A stretch of 64,000 nt of DNA from JAGDMJ01 sp963809695 (GTDB taxonomy: Bacteria; Bacteroidota; Ignavibacteria; UBA10030; UBA6906): NCBI GenBank assembly GCA_963809695.1, contig CAWEKI010000010.1, positions 620,001 to 684,000 on the forward strand. The letters are read 5' to 3'. Position 1 is the first letter of the stretch. Every line of letters begins with the position of its first letter. The notes below the pieces were generated by a model. That model saw nothing but the letters and a program-made list of their open reading frames with translations. It had not been told where the DNA came from and did not search any database. Shown here one piece after another: positions 52,902 to 61,702 of this stretch. Position numbers and translations under genes: made by a program.

Positions 52902-54410
52902 CTAATTACCCTGGCCCTTCAACTTTTTCGCGGCCTCCTCTTTCTCAGCCCTGGCTACCATGATCAACTGGTAGGCGATATAGTATTTGTAGATGTTGCC
53001 GACGTAGGCCACCGTTTCTGCGCCGATTTTTTCGGCCGCGACAAGTTCCACATTGTGGAACCAGATGTTCGGATCAAGGCCCCGCTTGCCGGCTTCCTTG
53101 CGCAGCTTCGAAATCCGACCCGCACCGGCATTGTAGGATGCGAGCGCAAACAGAGCCTTATTCAATTTGGTCATGGGCTCATCGCCGTAGTACTCATCTA
53201 TCATCCAGCGCATGTATTTGACGCCAGCGTGAATGTTTGGCTCGGCTTTGGTAATGTCGCCCACACCAAGGTCCTCTCCGGTGGCGGGCATAACCTGCAT
53301 CACGCCAATGGCACCAACCGGGCTGCGAGCGGCCTGATCGAGTCCGGATTCCTGGTATCCCTGGGCAGCCATCAGCAACCAGTCAACATCGTACTTGTCC
53401 CCATACTTCTGGAAATACTTCACCAGGGCGAGAAATTTCTTCCGCTCGGATTGAGAAGCAGCGTTCTTCACGTATTTCGCGCTCCTGAAGTAGCGCGCGA
53501 GGATGGTGTTTCCCGCCGTAGTCCCTTTACCGTGGCGTGACTCGAAATCGTCGAGAGCGGCCTTCAGTTGTGGGCTCCCCCGACGCATCGCCACTGCAAT
53601 GTTGCCACCGGTGCGCAGTACAACCCCATCATGCACCTTGATCTTGGGAAATATCTGCTTCCAGAAGTCTGCAATGTGCTTGTCTACGACGGTGAGCGGG
53701 ATCAGTCCGGCGTTCACCATCTCAAGCAGATCCTCATCTTCCAGCTCCTCGGGCGCCTCTTTGATGATCACGCTAGGCCTTTTCTCCGCGGCAAAGCGCT
53801 GATTGAGCCCCTCCAGGCTCTCATTATAGCTGGAGGACCTGCGTACAAAGACTTCTTTCCCCGCCAGTTCGTCCACACTGGACACCAATGGCGAGGCAGG
53901 ACCGGACACTAGCAGCTCACTGACATCGCGATAGACGGGCGAGGAAAAGTCGACCAGTTTCTGTCGCTCTGCAGTTACTGTAAGATTGCCCGCCGCGATA
54001 TCGCCTTTCCCGGCCACCAGCGCCTGCAGCATTTCGCCCCGATTCACGGGAACGAACACCACATGTATTTCGAGACGCTTATCCTTCTTCTTCTTTGTCT
54101 TCGACAGCTTCTTGTTCAGATCCTTTTCAAACAGGCGAAAATAGTCGTAGGTCAAGCCACGCTGAGTGCCTTTGTCTAGAAAATAGAAGGTCTTGCTCTG
54201 GGCCGTCAGTACGCGAATGACCCTTCGCTCGACCATCCCGTCGAGATCGCCCGTCCACGGTTGCGCGATTTCTTTCACATTGATGCCGAGTTGCTCGCGC
54301 TGCGGATCCTGGGAAGTAGGCCCAATCCCAGCTACGAGACAGACCGTGCTGAAAAGCAGGGTGCAGGTGAGGATCGCCCACGCGGGAAAGAATGTAAGGG
54401 CACGTAACAT
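52902..54410 (-). CDS. mltF: Membrane-bound lytic murein transglycosylase F-like protein
   Basis: 502 residues, close to MltF length (518 in E. coli). A signal peptide is followed by a periplasmic solute-binding (SBP_bac_3) domain near 65-310 (RVLTAQSKTFYFLDKGTQRG, GKGDIAAGNLTVTAERQKLV). An SLT domain lies near 340-460: AAQGYQESGLDQAARSPVGA with the catalytic Glu, GVMQVMPATG and ALASYNAGAGRI. It should cleave peptidoglycan glycan strands to anhydro-muropeptides. It starts 19 bases after the aqpZ stop on the same strand. No ribosome site is obvious, so translation may be coupled to aqpZ. Confidence 0.9.
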   Translation of the reverse strand: MLRALTFFPAWAILTCTLLFSTVCLVAGIGPTSQDPQREQLGINVKEIAQPWTGDLDGMVERRVIRVLTAQSKTFYFLDKGTQRGLTYDYFRLFEKDLNKKLSKTKKKKDKRLEIHVVFVPVNRGEMLQALVAGKGDIAAGNLTVTAERQKLVDFSSPVYRDVSELLVSGPASPLVSSVDELAGKEVFVRRSSSYNESLEGLNQRFAAEKRPSVIIKEAPEELEDEDLLEMVNAGLIPLTVVDKHIADFWKQIFPKIKVHDGVVLRTGGNIAVAMRRGSPQLKAALDDFESRHGKGTTAGNTILARYFRSAKYVKNAASQSERKKFLALVKYFQKYGDKYDVDWLLMAAQGYQESGLDQAARSPVGAIGVMQVMPATGEDLGVGDITKAEPNIHAGVKYMRWMIDEYYGDEPMTKLNKALFALASYNAGAGRISKLRKEAGKRGLDPNIWFHNVELVAAEKIGAETVAYVGNIYKYYIAYQLIMVARAEKEEAAKKLKGQGN

Positions 54411-54429
54411 TTGTTAGTAGGAAAAAGTG

Positions 54430-55140
54430 TCACTTTTCCGAGCCGATAAACCGGTAGAGAACAGCGCCGACAATTGCGCCGATAATTGGAGCAACCCAGA
54501 AGAGCCACAGTTGCCCAACTGCCCAACCACCCCTGAACAGGGCTACCGCTGTGCTACGCGCGGGGTTAACCGATGTTTGCGTGACCGGGATGCTGATCAT
54601 GTGAATCAAGGCCAGGCACAGGCCGATAGCCACCGGTGCCAACCCCTGGGGGGCGCGCTTGTCGGTAGCACCCAGAATGACGATCAGGAACATCATGGTC
54701 ATTACCACCTCGGTGACAAAGCCTGCCGTCAGTGAATAACCGCCAATCGAATGCTCCGCATAGCCATTGCAGGCGAAGCCGTTGCTTATATCGAATCCGG
54801 CGTTCCCTGAGGCGATCAGATACAACACCCCGCCACCGACGATTCCGCCAACCACCTGCGCAACGATATAGGGCAGTAGTTCCTTCGCCGGGAAGCGGCC
54901 GCTTGCCCAGAGCCCGATCGACACTGCAGGATTCAAGTGGCAACCCGAAATGTGACCGATCGCGAACGCCATCGTCAGCACTGTCAACCCGAAGGCGAGG
55001 GACACGCCGAGCAGGCCTATGCCGACGTTAGGAAACCCTGATGCAAGCACGTTCGGAAACGATTGTGCAAGCAGTGCGCTACCACAGCCAGCCAGCACCA
55101 GCCAAAACGTCCCGACAGACTCCGCTATGTACTTGTTCAT
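54430..55140 (-). CDS. aqpZ: Aquaporin Z
   Basis: 236 residues with six membrane helices and both NPA loops: HLNPAVSIGLW near 66-76 and SVNPARSTAVALF near 188-200. HMISIPVTQTSVNPARS keeps the His and Arg of the aquaporin selectivity filter. With the narrow-type filter it is a water channel rather than a glycerol channel. Length and sequence are very close to proteobacterial AqpZ. It lies in front of the mltF-like gene. A truncated second copy lies at 58371-58526. Confidence 0.95.
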   Translation of the reverse strand: MNKYIAESVGTFWLVLAGCGSALLAQSFPNVLASGFPNVGIGLLGVSLAFGLTVLTMAFAIGHISGCHLNPAVSIGLWASGRFPAKELLPYIVAQVVGGIVGGGVLYLIASGNAGFDISNGFACNGYAEHSIGGYSLTAGFVTEVVMTMMFLIVILGATDKRAPQGLAPVAIGLCLALIHMISIPVTQTSVNPARSTAVALFRGGWAVGQLWLFWVAPIIGAIVGAVLYRFIGSEK

Positions 55141-55176
55141 GGTATCCCTCCTGTATGATGTTGTTATGGAGCGTCA

Positions 55177-55240
55177 ATCAGACTGGTTTGAACGCCGTTG
55201 ACGTGGCTGGCATAGCTGTATACGCCAACCATCTGCATCC
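55177..55240 (-). pseudogene. Fragment of the surface-repeat gene found intact at 58570-59058
   Basis: About 60 bases match 58676-58740 with roughly six differences, coding for MVGVYSYASHVNGVQ. The rest of that gene copy is gone. It lies just upstream of aqpZ on the same strand. Confidence 0.6.
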
Positions 55241-55247
55241 AGTGGAG

Positions 55248-55430
55248 ATGAGTTCAACGACGTGCTCTCCCTTTGGCGAGCAACTGCGGATCGCGGCGAA
55301 TGCTCTTCAAGGCCGGGAGGGCCGGCAGCTCAACCGCAGAGTAGAGCTCTACGTGAGAGGCACGGATGAGAAAACGATCGTCGTCGAATCCGTCCCGCCA
55401 TTTGTGCCAGAGAACCTGAAACACCACTAG
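55248..55430 (+). pseudogene. C-terminal fragment of an OmpA-type gene
   Basis: The frame reads LRIAANALQGREGRQLNRRV, then ELYVRGTDEK and so on to TAG at 55430. This is the end of an OmpA peptidoglycan-binding domain, where GRxxNRRVEL is the hallmark. The N-terminal part and most of the domain are absent. The terminator at 55458 remains. Confidence 0.5.
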
Positions 55431-55457
55431 AATGATTTGCTGCTGCATAACATAACA

Positions 55458-55489
55458 CCCCCCCTCCTGGTTCATCCAGGAGGGGGTTT
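55458..55489 (+). terminator. Strong intrinsic terminator
   Basis: CCCCCTCCTGG/CCAGGAGGGGG with a 5-base loop and then TTTTT. It follows the OmpA fragment on the plus strand. Confidence 0.85.
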
Positions 55490-55517
55490 TTCATGCAGCT
55501 CGATGCGAAACCCAACA

Positions 55518-57251
55518 TTACTTCTTTGCATAGGTCAGCGTGACATCTACGGTCCGGTTGAAGAACCTTCCTTCTGGAGTGGAGTTGTCGAACCGGGGAT
55601 TATTAGGACCCACTCCCTCGTACGCCATCGCATTTTTCGGAACCCCGTCGTTCCCCAGAACAGCGCACGCGTTCTTTGCCCGTGCCGCTGCCAGCTTGGT
55701 ATTATAGGTCGAATCGCCGATATTATCAGTGGAGCCGACGACTCTGATGGTCCCTCCGCCTACAGCCTTATAGGCGGAAGCGACTTCGTGCAGCATCGCT
55801 TTGTGGTTGGCATTCAGCGCCGGCGAATTGAAGTCAAAGAGCTGCAGACTGTACTCCTCCCTCACGGAATCCTGAGCCTGAGCTCCGCCCGCCAGTGTGT
55901 TGGCCACCGCCGGCCTCAGCATTCCCGGCTCCGTTGAGGTGAGCTCGACCCGCCTATTCTCCGCCTGACCGGCTTCGATCCCCTTGGCAGAAGGTCTTAA
56001 CGGAAGATTTCTCGCCTTGACTGTCAGACGTGTTGGATCAATTTTCCAGACTGATGTCAGATACTCCTGGATCCTAATCGCACGTGCATGTGACAGCGTC
56101 AGGTTACCTTTCTCCTCAACGGTATCGGAGTTGCAGCCGGTGATCGTCAATTTCGCTTTGCCGTACATCACCATTCTGGCGCCGAGGACATTCAGGATAT
56201 TATGGTACTGCTCCATTTGGTCGGAGTATCCCGATTCGTCAAATGTCAAAGTTGCGGAGTGATTCGGCAGCGTCGCATATTCCGGCCGAAGCTCCGAGGA
56301 GTTCTTATCAAAGAAGACGTAATTCAGGACATACCACTCGATCGAGCGTCTCCCCTTGTATTCAACAAGGTATGTCGAAGCAAGGTGACGGGAAATCTTG
56401 CCGTACGCAATCGCCAACTCCTTGAGGGATTTGGCGTTGTAAAACCTTGCTTTGGTCGTGTCCTGGATCTCGGTGAGATTCTTGATCTCTTCCTTCGTCG
56501 GGTTCAGAGCGACCAGGTAGAGCCCCACGTCTCCGTGATAGCTTCCGAGGGCCTCATCCCGCGAGAACTCACTTCCAATATCCTTCCCATCCGACAAGAC
56601 AATGAGCGATTTTTGGATTCGCATGGGTACATCGTTGAACATCGAAAGGCCGTACAGAATAGCATCGCGCACGTATGTCCGACGAGTCGTGGACCTAAAC
56701 CAGGTGGTCGCTCGCTTCACAACAGTCGCTTTATCCATGGTGAAGTCCAGCACCGACAGGTTCAATTCCTTCCCTGCTAAGGTAACGGGATGCTCTTTCA
56801 ACCATTGGGTGTCTTCTTGAAAGAGCACCAGGGCTACTGCGGCACCTTTTCCTAAAGAATCGACGAATGCCTTGAGGAACTTCTGTAAAGTGTCCGCAGG
56901 GAGACGTATAGACGAACTGTTGTCCAGCACAAGCACAATCAGGTTGCTGACAAAAGGCGCATCTCCAAGCCGGAGAACGCGTGTGACGCGCACGCTTTCA
57001 CTATCCTTCTTTACAGTGACATCTTTGATGGTGAGGCCGCCGACCGGCTTCCTCATCGAATCAGTAACTTGCATCAGGAAGGATGAAGCCGTCCGGTTGC
57101 CCACGTCGATGTTGTGGACAGACTTCTTGTTGATGGTGACATCAAGCCTACTTTCTTTGGGCGGCGCCTGTGACACCGCCGCCTGTGTTGCAATTGCGGT
57201 AATTGTCGCAATGACCAGCCAACGCATGGATACCGCGAATGCTCTCATCAT
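55518..57251 (-). CDS. Exported VWA-domain protein with two OmpA-like domains
   Basis: 577 residues. A signal peptide ends ATQAAVSQA, and GGAGG precedes the ATG. Residues about 95-290 form a von Willebrand A domain with the metal site DNSSS near 112 and LSDGKD near 222. Two OmpA-like domains follow: one near 340-445 (ITGCNSDTVEEKGNLTLSHA... ENRRVEL) and one near 475-575 (VVGSTDNIGDSTYNTKLAAA... NRTVDV). It is probably an outer-membrane-associated, peptidoglycan-binding protein that holds partners through the VWA domain. The double OmpA arrangement is uncommon. Confidence 0.8.
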   Translation of the reverse strand: MMRAFAVSMRWLVIATITAIATQAAVSQAPPKESRLDVTINKKSVHNIDVGNRTASSFLMQVTDSMRKPVGGLTIKDVTVKKDSESVRVTRVLRLGDAPFVSNLIVLVLDNSSSIRLPADTLQKFLKAFVDSLGKGAAVALVLFQEDTQWLKEHPVTLAGKELNLSVLDFTMDKATVVKRATTWFRSTTRRTYVRDAILYGLSMFNDVPMRIQKSLIVLSDGKDIGSEFSRDEALGSYHGDVGLYLVALNPTKEEIKNLTEIQDTTKARFYNAKSLKELAIAYGKISRHLASTYLVEYKGRRSIEWYVLNYVFFDKNSSELRPEYATLPNHSATLTFDESGYSDQMEQYHNILNVLGARMVMYGKAKLTITGCNSDTVEEKGNLTLSHARAIRIQEYLTSVWKIDPTRLTVKARNLPLRPSAKGIEAGQAENRRVELTSTEPGMLRPAVANTLAGGAQAQDSVREEYSLQLFDFNSPALNANHKAMLHEVASAYKAVGGGTIRVVGSTDNIGDSTYNTKLAAARAKNACAVLGNDGVPKNAMAYEGVGPNNPRFDNSTPEGRFFNRTVDVTLTYAKK

Positions 57252-57314
57252 TAGAATCCTCCAGGAAGTGTGAGTGAATGACCTTCGCGCAATCCGCTCG
57301 GGTTAACAAAGCTC

Positions 57315-57764
57315 TTACTTTCCACCCAGATGTATCCCCACTCCTACTGACCAGGTATTGGCTCCTCCATCAAAGGCGACATATTTACCCTGGATAAATG
57401 GCGACAAAGGAATTTTACTCAAACTGATGCCGCCGAGGATGTTCCATGCAACGCGATTACTGGAACTGCTCTCGTTGCTGCCCACGAAATTCCATCCCAC
57501 CCCAACACCCGCGAAGGCAATGACAAGAAAATTGATCGTTCCATCAACGCTCAAGGTAGACAAGTGTCCTGTGTCCCTGAAGACGTATTCATAGTTTGGA
57601 ATAACGGTGATGAGCGGGAGCAGGCCCATCTCAAAGCCCACGCCGCCAAACCAATTGCTCTTATCGGTATATTTCCCACCGTACACTCTGATCTGAGAAT
57701 GTGCGGGGAGTGTGGCAGCCAGAACAAGCGCTGCAAGCAAGAAAGAATGCATAATATGCCGCAT
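57315..57764 (-). CDS. Small outer-membrane beta-barrel-like protein
   Basis: 149 residues. A signal peptide ends LPAHSQ near 24, and AGGGGGT precedes the ATG. The mature part is alternating beta strands with Gly and aromatic residues (FGGVGFEMGLLPLITVIPNY, GVGVGWNFVGSNE) and ends SVGVGIHLGGK, as in small eight-strand barrels. It lies just downstream (minus strand) of a gap with gene remnants and just upstream of the VWA-OmpA gene. No specific role is known. Confidence 0.7.
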   Translation of the reverse strand: MRHIMHSFLLAALVLAATLPAHSQIRVYGGKYTDKSNWFGGVGFEMGLLPLITVIPNYEYVFRDTGHLSTLSVDGTINFLVIAFAGVGVGWNFVGSNESSSSNRVAWNILGGISLSKIPLSPFIQGKYVAFDGGANTWSVGVGIHLGGK

Positions 57765-58247
57765 GATGGTGACCCCCTATAGTTATTGTTAAGTGTGTGG
57801 AATGCGCGATGCCCCCTTTGATGTGTCACTTAATACATTGCAATAAGGTCTGAATGGGGCCGACGAGCCAAGTTGTCAGAACCGGAATAGTACTCAAATG
57901 GTAAAGGGCCGGAGGGAGCGTCAACCAGGTGGCCACAAAGGAAAACGGACACGATCAAGCTACCTCGGGTATGACCAAGGGCAAGCTCGCTCGCGAAATG
58001 CGGAATCGACTTGAACATTGAAGAACCAGAAGGTGGTCCGACGGCTGTCCGGAGGAATATTGACCCTGAAGAGGGAATTATCTCCCTGGCCAAGACTGTA
58101 TAAAGGGGGGTGAAGACAAATTACTACAGGATACTTGGAATGTCAAGTGCAATCTGTCCGGGGAGGCGGCACATGCGGGATGTGGGATATCCATGGCCAA
58201 GGCCCGTAGCAGTTCCTGTCCGCTTGCCGTTCTTCCGTTTCACTGAT

Positions 58248-58370
58248 CAAACGCGCACAAAAGCAAGGATATCAATGGGCGGATTATCACGCGCCAGGTC
58301 TCGAATCAACCTGGATTTGATCATCCCATGCAGGCCGCCCGTCAACATTTTGGCGACCTTGTCGAGATCG
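58248..58370 (-). pseudogene. C-terminal gene fragment
   Basis: A frame reads DDLDKVAKMLTGGLHGMIKS, then RLIRDLARDNPPIDILAFVRV and a stop at 58248. It looks like real protein but has no start and is joined to the aqpZ remnant. The family is not recognised. The remainder of the gap 57765-58247 shows nothing. Confidence 0.3.
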
Positions 58371-58526
58371 TCACTTTTCCGAGCCGATAATTGGAGCTAC
58401 CCAGAATGACGATCAGGAACTTCATGGTCATTACCACCTCGGTGACAAAGCCTGCCGTCAGTGAATATCCGCCAATCGAATGCTCCGCATAGCCATTGCA
58501 GGCGAAGCCGTTGCTTATATCGAATC
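58371..58526 (-). pseudogene. aqpZ: Internally deleted second copy of aqpZ
   Basis: About 125 bases match aqpZ 54672-54797 with two differences, and the last 28 bases of aqpZ (stop codon included) are also present. Two deletions removed the DNA between short direct repeats (GCCGATAA and ACCCAGAA in the intact gene). The reading frame is broken and the upstream part is missing. Confidence 0.8.
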
Positions 58527-58569
58527 GGTCCTTGGCTGCTAATCAAGGTCGAACAATGTCACTGATGTC

Positions 58570-59058
58570 TTAGAGCCCTCCCCAGTTCACGATCGGGAAA
58601 ATGGGCATGAAGCCCCCTTCCTTGATGAAGTTCAGCAGGCCGAGTTGGATTCCTTTCATCGACCCCGCACTGTTGATCAGACTGAATTGCACGCCGTTGA
58701 CGTGGCTGGCATAGCTGTATACGCCAGCCATCTGCAACCCCTTGAATGACCCGTCAGTGATACTGACGAAGTTGGCCTGCCAGCCTGTGAAGTTCTTGTC
58801 CACAAGGCCGACACCCCCCCACTGCACGCCCGTAAGATTCCCAGTGGTCTTGGTGACCAGCCCCCAGTCAAAGCCAGACATGTTAGCATTGCGTCCATAG
58901 ATCAGGCTGAGACGGAAAGCAGAGACCGACTCATTTTCTGGGACGATCTGAACAGGAGGGAACAGCGAGAGTTGAATTGGGTTATCCTGGGCAACCGCTG
59001 ACGTTTTGGATATGACAAATACACAGGCAATAAGAACGAAACGAGAGAAAAGTTTCAT
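58570..59058 (-). CDS. Exported surface-repeat protein (LA_2272-like)
   Basis: 162 residues from the ATG at 59058 (AAGGAGATAAAC). A signal peptide ends SAVAQ. The mature protein is a chain of short beta repeats with the pattern G-x-Q-x-G-hydrophobic (GVQWGGVGLVDKNFTGWQ, GLQMAGVYSYASHVNGVQ, GIQLGLLNFIKEGG). This is like the repeat family described in Leptospira surface proteins, as far as I recall. The role is unknown. A remnant of a second copy lies next to aqpZ at 55177. Confidence 0.7.
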   Translation of the reverse strand: MKLFSRFVLIACVFVISKTSAVAQDNPIQLSLFPPVQIVPENESVSAFRLSLIYGRNANMSGFDWGLVTKTTGNLTGVQWGGVGLVDKNFTGWQANFVSITDGSFKGLQMAGVYSYASHVNGVQFSLINSAGSMKGIQLGLLNFIKEGGFMPIFPIVNWGGL

Positions 59059-59339
59059 GTTTATCTCCTTCGATGTGGTGAGGTATCGTCGGGTCGGCAA
59101 CAATTAAGTTAGCGAAAGCCTGAAAAGAATGCAATTGTGTGCTGGAGAGTGTCACGTATTTCTGCTCTTCTGATCTTGGTTCATTCCGGCGCAGACCGGA
59201 CCCATAACGGGGTCAGCGAACAATCTGTGGACTCGGACGGAATAGACTTCGATAGGCACGGCCCGCGGTTTGGGTAGCCAAGAAAATACGCGTGGTAGGG
59301 ACCGCACATTCCTAGCTCTGCCTTCTTCGCTCTCCCCTA

Positions 59340-60095
59340 CTATTCAATCGTGCCGATACCGAAGAATGGAGGTGAAAAGAGCATCATACCTATTTCCCAT
59401 CCCGCCCCGAGTTTATCGCTTCCGAAATTGTCATTGTATGTCAGTGCGATATTGATGCGGTCATCTGGTTCCCAACGCAGGCCACCCCTGTATTTCGTGG
59501 AAGAATTAAGACCTTCTGAGCCGAACACCTCACCGACGATTGCGAATTTTGGATAAATTGGGTACCAGGCTAATCGGGTTGAATACGTAAATGCCCAAGT
59601 TGTGCTTTCCTCAGATCCGAAATCTCTGTTGACACTCGCGCCAGGCATGATATCCCACGAGAGTCTGTTGTCTAGAAACGATAATGTTATTGGTGCGTTG
59701 ACCCAGAAGGACTTTCCCGCGTCCTGAAGCCTGTAGTTACCGTCGACATAGCCGGGTTCTAAGCCAGTTCCGGCCTTGACAGCAAAGCCACCGGTCTTCG
59801 CCTCGTTTTCATAGATCATGTACTTCATAAAGAAGGACGTCGAGTAGCCATCATCTGTAAGAGGGTCAGTATCATTGTTATAGACATATACAGCAGCAGT
59901 AAATTCCCACCGGGGGATAAGCGAGAAGGTCATCATCGACAACATTTGCCGTTGGCCAAAGGTCAGAATGGCAGTCACCGTCCCGTGGGGTTTTGCGACC
60001 CAGCTGTCGGAATTGTATTGCTGTGCCAGCGCGGCCTCAGCGGCAAACCCGAGGCCCAAGGAGACAAGTACTAAGAGGCGATAGAGCTTCGTCAT
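59340..60095 (-). CDS. Exported beta-rich protein, probable outer-membrane barrel
   Basis: 251 residues from the ATG at 60095 (GGAGG upstream). A signal peptide ends EAALAQ. The mature protein is a series of amphipathic strands (RWEFTAAVYVYNN, ITLSFLDNRLSWDIMPGASV, INIALTYNDNFGSDKLGAGW), ending FFGIGTIE. It is likely an outer-membrane or surface barrel. The upstream gap holds the repeat shared with 10.9 kb. No family was recognised. Confidence 0.65.
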   Translation of the reverse strand: MTKLYRLLVLVSLGLGFAAEAALAQQYNSDSWVAKPHGTVTAILTFGQRQMLSMMTFSLIPRWEFTAAVYVYNNDTDPLTDDGYSTSFFMKYMIYENEAKTGGFAVKAGTGLEPGYVDGNYRLQDAGKSFWVNAPITLSFLDNRLSWDIMPGASVNRDFGSEESTTWAFTYSTRLAWYPIYPKFAIVGEVFGSEGLNSSTKYRGGLRWEPDDRINIALTYNDNFGSDKLGAGWEIGMMLFSPPFFGIGTIE

Positions 60096-60128
60096 GAATC
60101 CTCCGGCAAATGCTGTTTTTGATATTGC

Positions 60129-60310
60129 TTCACTTAACGAGCGGGGCGAGTTAAGTGATTGGTGATTTTGAGGATCCCGCTGAGCGATCTCCGCGAAGCG
60201 GGAGAAACCGACCCAGGGAGAATCCAGAGAACGCGAACCGCATTGAGAGATTTCTCTGCCACTTCTGATGCCGGCGTTAGCAGATGAGCTGTAAATCCAA
60301 TATACTCTCT
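60129..60310. repeat. Intergenic repeat, copy 2
   Basis: It contains CACTTAAC-GAGCGGGGCGA-GTTAAGTG (a perfect 8-bp inverted repeat), CCCGCT...AGCGGG, and the block GATTTCTCTGCC...GATGCCGGCGT shared with 10943-11090. It lies upstream of the 59340-60095 gene. Confidence 0.5.
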
Positions 60311-60374
60311 CATCGATCAGATGCAAGCCTCACCTCTGACTTCTTTCCCCGATCGCGTGGAGAGCGAAAAAAGG

Positions 60375-60406
60375 AAGCCCATCACACATCATGAAGTGAT
60401 GGGCTT
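60375..60406 (-). terminator. Intrinsic terminator of the 60429-61523 gene
   Basis: Minus strand: stem AAGCCCATCAC and its complement around a 10-base loop, then CCTTTTTTC. It lies 22 bases after the stop codon. Confidence 0.85.
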
Positions 60407-60428
60407 TGAGACTCCACGTGGGAGGACT

Positions 60429-61523
60429 CTACTTCTGCAATACAAGTTTTCTTGTCTGAACAAACTCGCCAGCTCGCAGTTGGTAGAAGTACACTCCGCT
60501 CGCGAGGCCCGCCCCGTCGAAGCGAACTTCGTGGTTGCCTGCCTCCTGCTCTCCCTGGACAAGAGCGGCTACCCGCTGGCCAAGGGTATTGAAGACGGTC
60601 AACGTCACTTGTGACCTTAGAGGCAAACTGTAACGGATTGTCGTCGAAGGGTTGAACGGGTTCGGATAGTTCTGCTCAAGAAGAAATTTCTCGGGCAGAT
60701 TTGCTTGCTGCTCTTTGACTCCAGTAACGATGTTATATTTGCCGTTGAGATACTGCTCAATTGCGAGCCGTTGTGAATCAGTCAGCACTGTATCATAGAC
60801 AATCGCCTCCGCGAGGTCACACTTCGCCGTAAGCAAGTTACCGTTCGGAACACCGTCAGCTCCCGCGATTCCTCCACCTGAGCCAGTAGGATCACCCATA
60901 GGACCAATGAAGGATGGACCAGGTTCGAAAACAGTCATTGTTGCATTGTTGCTATTCCATCTCAAAGTTGTGTTAAATCTCGTTTGATATAATATGCTTA
61001 TGATCCTCCATTCACCATTTGCAGCTATGTTGGGTGCGCCGGCGAACATCCCACCGTTAGGGCCTTCTCCTATCGCTATGAGATCTGGAACCCTGTCTAA
61101 GCCCCCCCATAGTACAAAGAACCACTGGTTCCAGTCTCCGCCGGAAGGACCAAAGTTTATAACATGGCTGTTGTGTTCGCCACCACCAGAATCGTTCTTA
61201 ACAACTATGAAAAGAGTGAATTGAGACATCGGCGTTGAGCCGGTAAAGCCCAACTTATCGTCCAAACCATCAAACCGCAGTACAGGTTTTTGATTCAATT
61301 CTCCGCCTACAAACAACGGCTGACGCACAGTATTAAACTGAATTGCGTCATTTCCCTTTCCGCTCTGGTCGTGCCATCTGCTCACCTTTCCATTGAGTGT
61401 GTCGACACCAGCATCAGCTCTTAGCCAGAGCTGGAGACCGGCGGTGGGTATTGACGACTGCGCTTGGGACTGGATGACAAACAGCATCATCGCCCCAACT
61501 ACCAGAAATACCATACGCCTCAT
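60429..61523 (-). CDS. LamG-type domain protein with T9SS tail
   Basis: 364 residues from the ATG at 61523 (GAGGAAAT upstream). After a signal peptide (ending QSQAQ) there is one concanavalin A/LamG-type domain, about 25-255 (GLQLWLRADAGVDTLNG, RWHDQSGKGNDAIQ). A T9SS sorting domain follows (QNYPNPFNPSTTI near 285, GVYFYQLRAGEFVQTRKLVL at the end). It should be exported and placed on the surface by type IX secretion, perhaps as an adhesin or glycan binder. It is nearly identical in this part to the neighbouring 672-aa protein. Confidence 0.85.
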   Translation of the reverse strand: MRRMVFLVVGAMMLFVIQSQAQSSIPTAGLQLWLRADAGVDTLNGKVSRWHDQSGKGNDAIQFNTVRQPLFVGGELNQKPVLRFDGLDDKLGFTGSTPMSQFTLFIVVKNDSGGGEHNSHVINFGPSGGDWNQWFFVLWGGLDRVPDLIAIGEGPNGGMFAGAPNIAANGEWRIISILYQTRFNTTLRWNSNNATMTVFEPGPSFIGPMGDPTGSGGGIAGADGVPNGNLLTAKCDLAEAIVYDTVLTDSQRLAIEQYLNGKYNIVTGVKEQQANLPEKFLLEQNYPNPFNPSTTIRYSLPLRSQVTLTVFNTLGQRVAALVQGEQEAGNHEVRFDGAGLASGVYFYQLRAGEFVQTRKLVLQK

Positions 61524-61702
61524 AACTATTTCCTCGGAAAGAGTGACTGAAAGTGAATTTGGTTTCTGCTTGACAATCGTACACATAACTGTAAACCATT
61601 GTTGTCCTTGGGGCATCTCTTTCAATCCCGGATCCACTAACCAGCGAATACCCCGCACAACCACTGGACATCTGAGAAACAAGAACCACCCGCAGACAGC
61701 GC

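Noticed and set aside
58110..58409. Plus-strand open frame of 99 codons
   Set aside because: It runs antisense through the aqpZ remnant and another gene fragment, with no ribosome site.
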